A stretch of DNA of 16,763 nt from Pseudomonadota bacterium. GTDB taxonomy: Bacteria; Pseudomonadota; Alphaproteobacteria; Acetobacterales; Acetobacteraceae. Shown one piece after another: positions 13,793 through 16,763 of the stretch (the first letter of the stretch is position 1; each line of letters opens with the position of its first letter). Made by a program: the position numbers and the translations under genes. Below the pieces are notes generated by a model. The model worked only from the letters and a program-made list of their open reading frames with translations. It ran no database searches and was not told the DNA's origin. Location: contig JAFADX010000153.1 in assembly GCA_023424475.1 (NCBI GenBank), positions 1 through 16,763 on the forward strand. The letters run 5' to 3'.

Positions 13793-15379
13793 ATGATGTT
13801 TCGCCGCCTGGCGCGTGTCATCGCGCCCGTATCGCTCGCCATTGCCGCCATGGCAGGTAGCGCCTCGGCCGAGGAGCGCGTGCTGCGCGTCTCCCTCAAT
13901 ACCGAGCTCCAGGTGCTCGACCCGATCGTCACCACCATCAACGCGACGCGCGTCTTCTCCTACCTGGTCTTCGACCAGCTCTTCGCCATCGATGGCGAAG
14001 GCAACTACCGGCCGCAGATGGTCGAGAGCTACACGGTCAGCGACGACCGCCTGACCTATACCTTCCGGCTGCGCGAAGGGCTCGAGTTCAGCGACGGCAA
14101 TCCCGTGACCGCCGAGGACGTGGTCGCCTCCATCCGCCGCTGGGCGCAGCGCGAGGCGCTCGGCGTGCAGATCATGCGCCAGGCCGAAGGGCTGCACGTC
14201 GTCGACGAACGGACCTTCCAGCTGAAGCTGCGCACGCCCTACGCCTACGTGATCGAGGCGCTGGGCAAGCCGGGCAACGTCATTCCGGTCATCATGCCGG
14301 CCCGGCTTGCGAACCTGCCGGCCAGCGCCGCAGTGCCGGAGGTGGTCGGCTCCGGCCCCTTCCTGTTCGACCGCGCCGCCTGGCGCCCGGGCGAGCGGGC
14401 GACCTTCAGGCGCAATCCGCGCTACCGCCCGCGCAGCGAGCCCGCATCCGGCCTCGCCGGCGGCAAGGTGGTGCATTTCGACCGGGTCGACCTGATCAGC
14501 CTGCCGGACCAGTCCACCCGCGTCGCCGCGCTGCAGGCGAACGAGGTCGACTACCTCGAGATCATCGCCGCCGACTACATCGAACCGATGCGGCGCAACC
14601 CGAACATCACCATCGCCCGGCCGCGCGGCGCGGGGCAGATCATGTCGATCGTCAGCCTCAACCACGCCCAGCCGCCCTTCAACAACCCGGCGATTCGCCG
14701 CGCCGCGCAGCTTGCCCTGAACCAGGAGGAGGTGGTGGCCTCGATCGGCCTGCCTCCCGAGCTCTACCTGCGCGAATGCCATTCCCTCTACATGTGCGGC
14801 ACCGCGGGCCAGTCCGACGCCGGCGCCGGGATCTTCCGCAACGCCGGCACCGAGAGGGCGCGCCAGCTCTTGCGGGAGGCAGGCTACGACAACGAGCCGG
14901 TGGTCTTCCTGCATTCGGAAAGCTCCGCGCTGCTGAACCCGATGGGCCTCGTCATCGCCGACCAGATGAAGCGCGCCGGCTTCAACGTGCAGATGGCGAC
15001 ATCGGACTACGCGACGGTGGCGCAGCGCCGGCTGAACCGCGGCCCCGTCACGGCAGGCGGCTGGTCCATGGTGAACATCATCTGGAACGGCATCGACCTC
15101 GTGAATCCGCTCGCAAACCCGGGCGTCGCCTACAACTGCGCCCAGCACTACTCGGGCTGGTACTGCGACGAGAGGCAGACCGACCTGCTGCGCCGCCTCG
15201 CCGGCGCGCCGTCGGCGGAGGAGCGGCAGCGCCTCGCCAACGAGCTGCAGGCCGCCTTCCACGAGAACGTCAACTACATCCTGGGCGGGCAGTTCTCGGC
15301 GCCGGCCGCCTATCGCTCGGAACTGCGCGACGTGATCGAGTTCCCGATCCCCATCTTCTGGAACATGTCGCGGCGTTGA
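13793..15379 (+). CDS. ABC transporter substrate-binding protein, family 5 (peptide/nickel type)
   Basis: A 528-residue periplasmic protein. The first 26 residues (MMFRRLARVI...AGSASA) are a signal peptide with cleavage at ASA-EE. The mature part follows SBP family 5: LDPIVTTINATRVFSYLVFDQLF at about 42-64, YRPQMVESYTVSDD, LREGLEFSDGNPVTAEDVVASIRRW near 98-122, and GSGPFLFDRAAWRPG at about 184-198. Family 5 binds oligopeptides, opines, glutathione or other solutes and passes them to a two-permease, two-ATPase ABC complex; none of those partners is in the window, so it is an orphan here. AGGGA just before the start supports ATG 13793, with ATG 13796 equally possible. It is the likely partner of the oxygenase gene upstream. 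Confidence 0.95.
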   Translation: MMFRRLARVIAPVSLAIAAMAGSASAEERVLRVSLNTELQVLDPIVTTINATRVFSYLVFDQLFAIDGEGNYRPQMVESYTVSDDRLTYTFRLREGLEFSDGNPVTAEDVVASIRRWAQREALGVQIMRQAEGLHVVDERTFQLKLRTPYAYVIEALGKPGNVIPVIMPARLANLPASAAVPEVVGSGPFLFDRAAWRPGERATFRRNPRYRPRSEPASGLAGGKVVHFDRVDLISLPDQSTRVAALQANEVDYLEIIAADYIEPMRRNPNITIARPRGAGQIMSIVSLNHAQPPFNNPAIRRAAQLALNQEEVVASIGLPPELYLRECHSLYMCGTAGQSDAGAGIFRNAGTERARQLLREAGYDNEPVVFLHSESSALLNPMGLVIADQMKRAGFNVQMATSDYATVAQRRLNRGPVTAGGWSMVNIIWNGIDLVNPLANPGVAYNCAQHYSGWYCDERQTDLLRRLAGAPSAEERQRLANELQAAFHENVNYILGGQFSAPAAYRSELRDVIEFPIPIFWNMSRR

Positions 15380-15390
15380 CCGGGGGCCGG

Positions 15391-15407
15391 CGGCGGGGTT
15401 CCCGCCG
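15391..15407. terminator. hairpin between convergent substrate-binding protein and LysR genes
   Basis: CGGCGGG, loop GTT, CCCGCCG: a 7-bp perfect stem filling most of the 28-base gap between the two stops. It can fold in transcripts from either strand. There is no T run on either side, so termination strength is uncertain. Confidence 0.5.
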
Positions 15408-16310
15408 TCAGCGCCGGTCCCGCGCCTCGGCGAGCAGCCAGTCGCGCAGCAGCAGCGTGGCGTGCTGGCGCTCGGGCGCCGGCGTGGCATAGACGAGCCA
15501 GTCGGGCTCCTCGGTCAGCGCAAGGTCGAACAGCATCACGAGCCGGCCTGACCGCAGGTCGTCGGCGATGAGGTTGGCGAAGAACAGCATCACCCCCATC
15601 CCGGACACCGTCGCGATGTAGGCGAGGTTCATGTCCGCGAACTTGATGCCGCGGCTGGAATCCATCTCCGGCACCTTCGCGAGCCGCAGCCAGCGCCGCC
15701 AGTCGCCCTTGCGCATGCGGGAATGGATCAGCCGGTCCGGGTCGAGCTGGTCCGGCCGGGTGATCGGCGCCCGCCCGGCCAGGTAGCGCGGGCTGCACAC
15801 CGGAACCAGCCGGCCATCGAAGAGGCGGTCCGGACGGCCCGGGGCCTGCGGCGACGACCCGTGCGTGATGGCGAGGTCGAAGCGGCGCGGCTCGAGCGCC
15901 GGCGGCGGCCCGCGTTCCGCGGCGAGATCGAGGGTGATGGACGGATGCCGGCTGGCGAAGTCCGGCAGCCGCGGCACCAGCCACCGCATCGCGAGGTTGG
16001 CGGAGGCATAGACCCGCAACACCGCCGCGTCGTCCGCGATGAAGAGGACCCGGGTGTCGTCCTCCATGCGGCGGAAGGCCTCGCGCACCGAGCGCAGGTA
16101 GGCCTGGCCGCGGGTCGTCAGGACGACCTCGCGATGCTGGCGGTCGAAGAGGCGGGCGCCGAGGAATTCCTCGAGCTGGCGGATCTGGTGGCTGATCGCC
16201 CCGGGCGTTACGCCAAGTTCCTCCGCGGCCGCCGTGAAGCTCAGAAGCCGGCCGGCGGCCTCGAAGGCGCGAAGGCTGCGAAGCGGCGGCAGGTGGGTGA
16301 AGATCGGCAC
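15408..16310 (-). CDS. LysR-family transcriptional regulator, GcvA-like
   Basis: From GTG 16310 the protein has 300 residues. LPPLRSLRAFEAAGRLLSFTAAAEELGVTPGAISHQIRQLEEFLGARLFDR at about 7-57 is the GcvA-type winged helix, with AAEELGVTPGAISHQIRQLE as helix-turn-helix. The rest is the periplasmic-binding-fold effector domain (VPVCSPRYLAG, GMGVMLFFANLIADDL). I chose GTG 16310 because it gives the usual GcvA N terminus and length, and AGGAG lies close before it, though only two bases away. A longer frame from GTG 16355 (315 residues) remains possible and would start one base after the Smr gene stop. The gene is convergent with the binding-protein gene, which it may regulate, but no divergent target is adjacent. 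Confidence 0.9.
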   Translation of the reverse strand: MPIFTHLPPLRSLRAFEAAGRLLSFTAAAEELGVTPGAISHQIRQLEEFLGARLFDRQHREVVLTTRGQAYLRSVREAFRRMEDDTRVLFIADDAAVLRVYASANLAMRWLVPRLPDFASRHPSITLDLAAERGPPPALEPRRFDLAITHGSSPQAPGRPDRLFDGRLVPVCSPRYLAGRAPITRPDQLDPDRLIHSRMRKGDWRRWLRLAKVPEMDSSRGIKFADMNLAYIATVSGMGVMLFFANLIADDLRSGRLVMLFDLALTEEPDWLVYATPAPERQHATLLLRDWLLAEARDRR

Positions 16311-16356
16311 GGCTCCTGTGGGGGTTGCCCGCAGTATCGCCCGATGGGGCGGCACA

Positions 16357-16763
16357 TCAACGCCGCCGGCGCAGCAGCAGGTGCACCGCCCCCGTATTGG
16401 CGCGGTGCGGATGCGCCGCGCCGAGCAGGATCCGCCGCAGGTCCGGCGCGTTCAGCCAGTGCGGAAGTTCCCGCCGCAGCACGCCGCCCTCAGGCGAGGA
16501 GCCGCGGCCGGTGATCACCGCGACGCAGCGCAGCCCGTCGGCATAGGCGTCGGCGAGGAAGGCGCGCACCGCCCCATGGGCTTCCTGCGCGAACCGGCCA
16601 TGCAGGTCGAGCGTGCGCTCGGGCCGGATCTTGCCGCGCCGCAGGTCGCGCCAACGCCGGTCATCGAGGCCGGAGGGCGGCGCATTCACCGCGATGTCGG
16701 GCGGCCTCCAGCGCATCGCCGGCGCGGCGGCGCCGGGCGCCGGCGCGGGCGGCGCCACGGCGG
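16357..16763 (-). CDS. Smr-domain protein, N-terminally truncated by the window
   Basis: The frame is open to the right edge, so the start lies outside; the GTG at 16758 is probably an internal valine. About 135 residues are seen. A proline/alanine-rich stretch leads to an Smr (MutS2 C-terminal) domain with RTLDLHGRFAQEAHGAVRAFL and later VAVITGRGSSPEGGVLRRELPHWL, the L-D-L-H-G and T-G-R-G-x-x-S landmarks. Smr domains are small nucleases of DNA or RNA; stand-alone alphaproteobacterial Smr proteins are of unknown physiological role. The end of the protein is basic (LLLRRRR). Upstream context is missing, so its operon cannot be judged. Confidence 0.88.
   Translation of the reverse strand, partial: AVAPPAPAPGAAAPAMRWRPPDIAVNAPPSGLDDRRWRDLRRGKIRPERTLDLHGRFAQEAHGAVRAFLADAYADGLRCVAVITGRGSSPEGGVLRRELPHWLNAPDLRRILLGAAHPHRANTGAVHLLLRRRR

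Noticed and set aside
13655..15490. 611-residue open frame on the minus strand
   Set aside because: Antisense to the substrate-binding protein gene, which has a signal peptide and family motifs; the shadow has low-complexity Arg/Gly/Ala content.
1..16763. CRISPR arrays, tRNA or rRNA genes, insertion sequences, defence systems
   Set aside because: No regularly spaced repeats, no cloverleaf-like or rRNA-like stretch, no transposase or nuclease-defence motifs seen in either strand; Smr at the right edge is a housekeeping-type domain.

Overview
The window is very GC-rich DNA with dense genes and G/C-ending codons. Long open frames lie antisense to most genes, and GTG and TTG starts recur. The tripartite tricarboxylate (TTT/Bug) transporter, DUF2585 and GcvA-type LysR gene point to an alphaproteobacterium, most likely Acetobacteraceae of the Roseomonas type. 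That placement is inference from gene content, not a database match. I see no phage, insertion sequence, CRISPR, tRNA or rRNA, and the region reads as ordinary chromosomal catabolic and transport DNA. No stretch above about 120 bases lacks a gene.

Region 1 (1-5405): after the tail of a DMT/EamA transporter on the + strand, six minus-strand genes are packed almost without gaps. In transcription order they are a Gfo/Idh/MocA oxidoreductase, a TIM-barrel sugar isomerase/epimerase, an unusually long enolase-superfamily enzyme, then a 70-base gap with a hairpin, a YcgN-type cysteine-cluster protein, a DapA-family lyase and a small cupin. The junctions are ATGA or TGATG stop/start overlaps. Oxidoreductase, epimerase, acid-sugar dehydratase-like enzyme and DapA-type aldolase together look like a non-phosphorylated sugar-acid pathway whose substrate I cannot name.

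Region 2 (5406-9525): a divergent + strand GNAT acetyltransferase is separated from the oxidoreductase by 75 bases holding a perfect 16-base palindrome. It is followed by a tctC-tctB-tctA set, a complete TTT carboxylate uptake system with its own promoter-like region and a second palindrome.

Region 3 (9526-12740): a minus-strand set of XRE regulator, BenE-type transporter, DUF2585 membrane protein and D-2-hydroxyacid dehydrogenase. It runs convergent to the TTT genes and divergent from Region 4.

Region 4 (12741-16763): an isopenicillin-N-synthase-like 2-oxoglutarate/Fe(II) oxygenase and an ABC peptide-type substrate-binding protein on the + strand, separated by a strong hairpin. They are followed by a convergent GcvA-like LysR regulator and the truncated start of an Smr-domain protein gene.

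The overall theme is uptake and oxidation of small organic acids or sugar acids: DMT, TTT, BenE and ABC-SBP transport parts sit beside dehydrogenases, a dehydratase, an aldolase and an oxygenase. The most interesting non-coding signals are three inverted repeats placed at promoter positions, and the most interesting enzymes are the long enolase-superfamily protein and two enzymes with altered active-site motifs.
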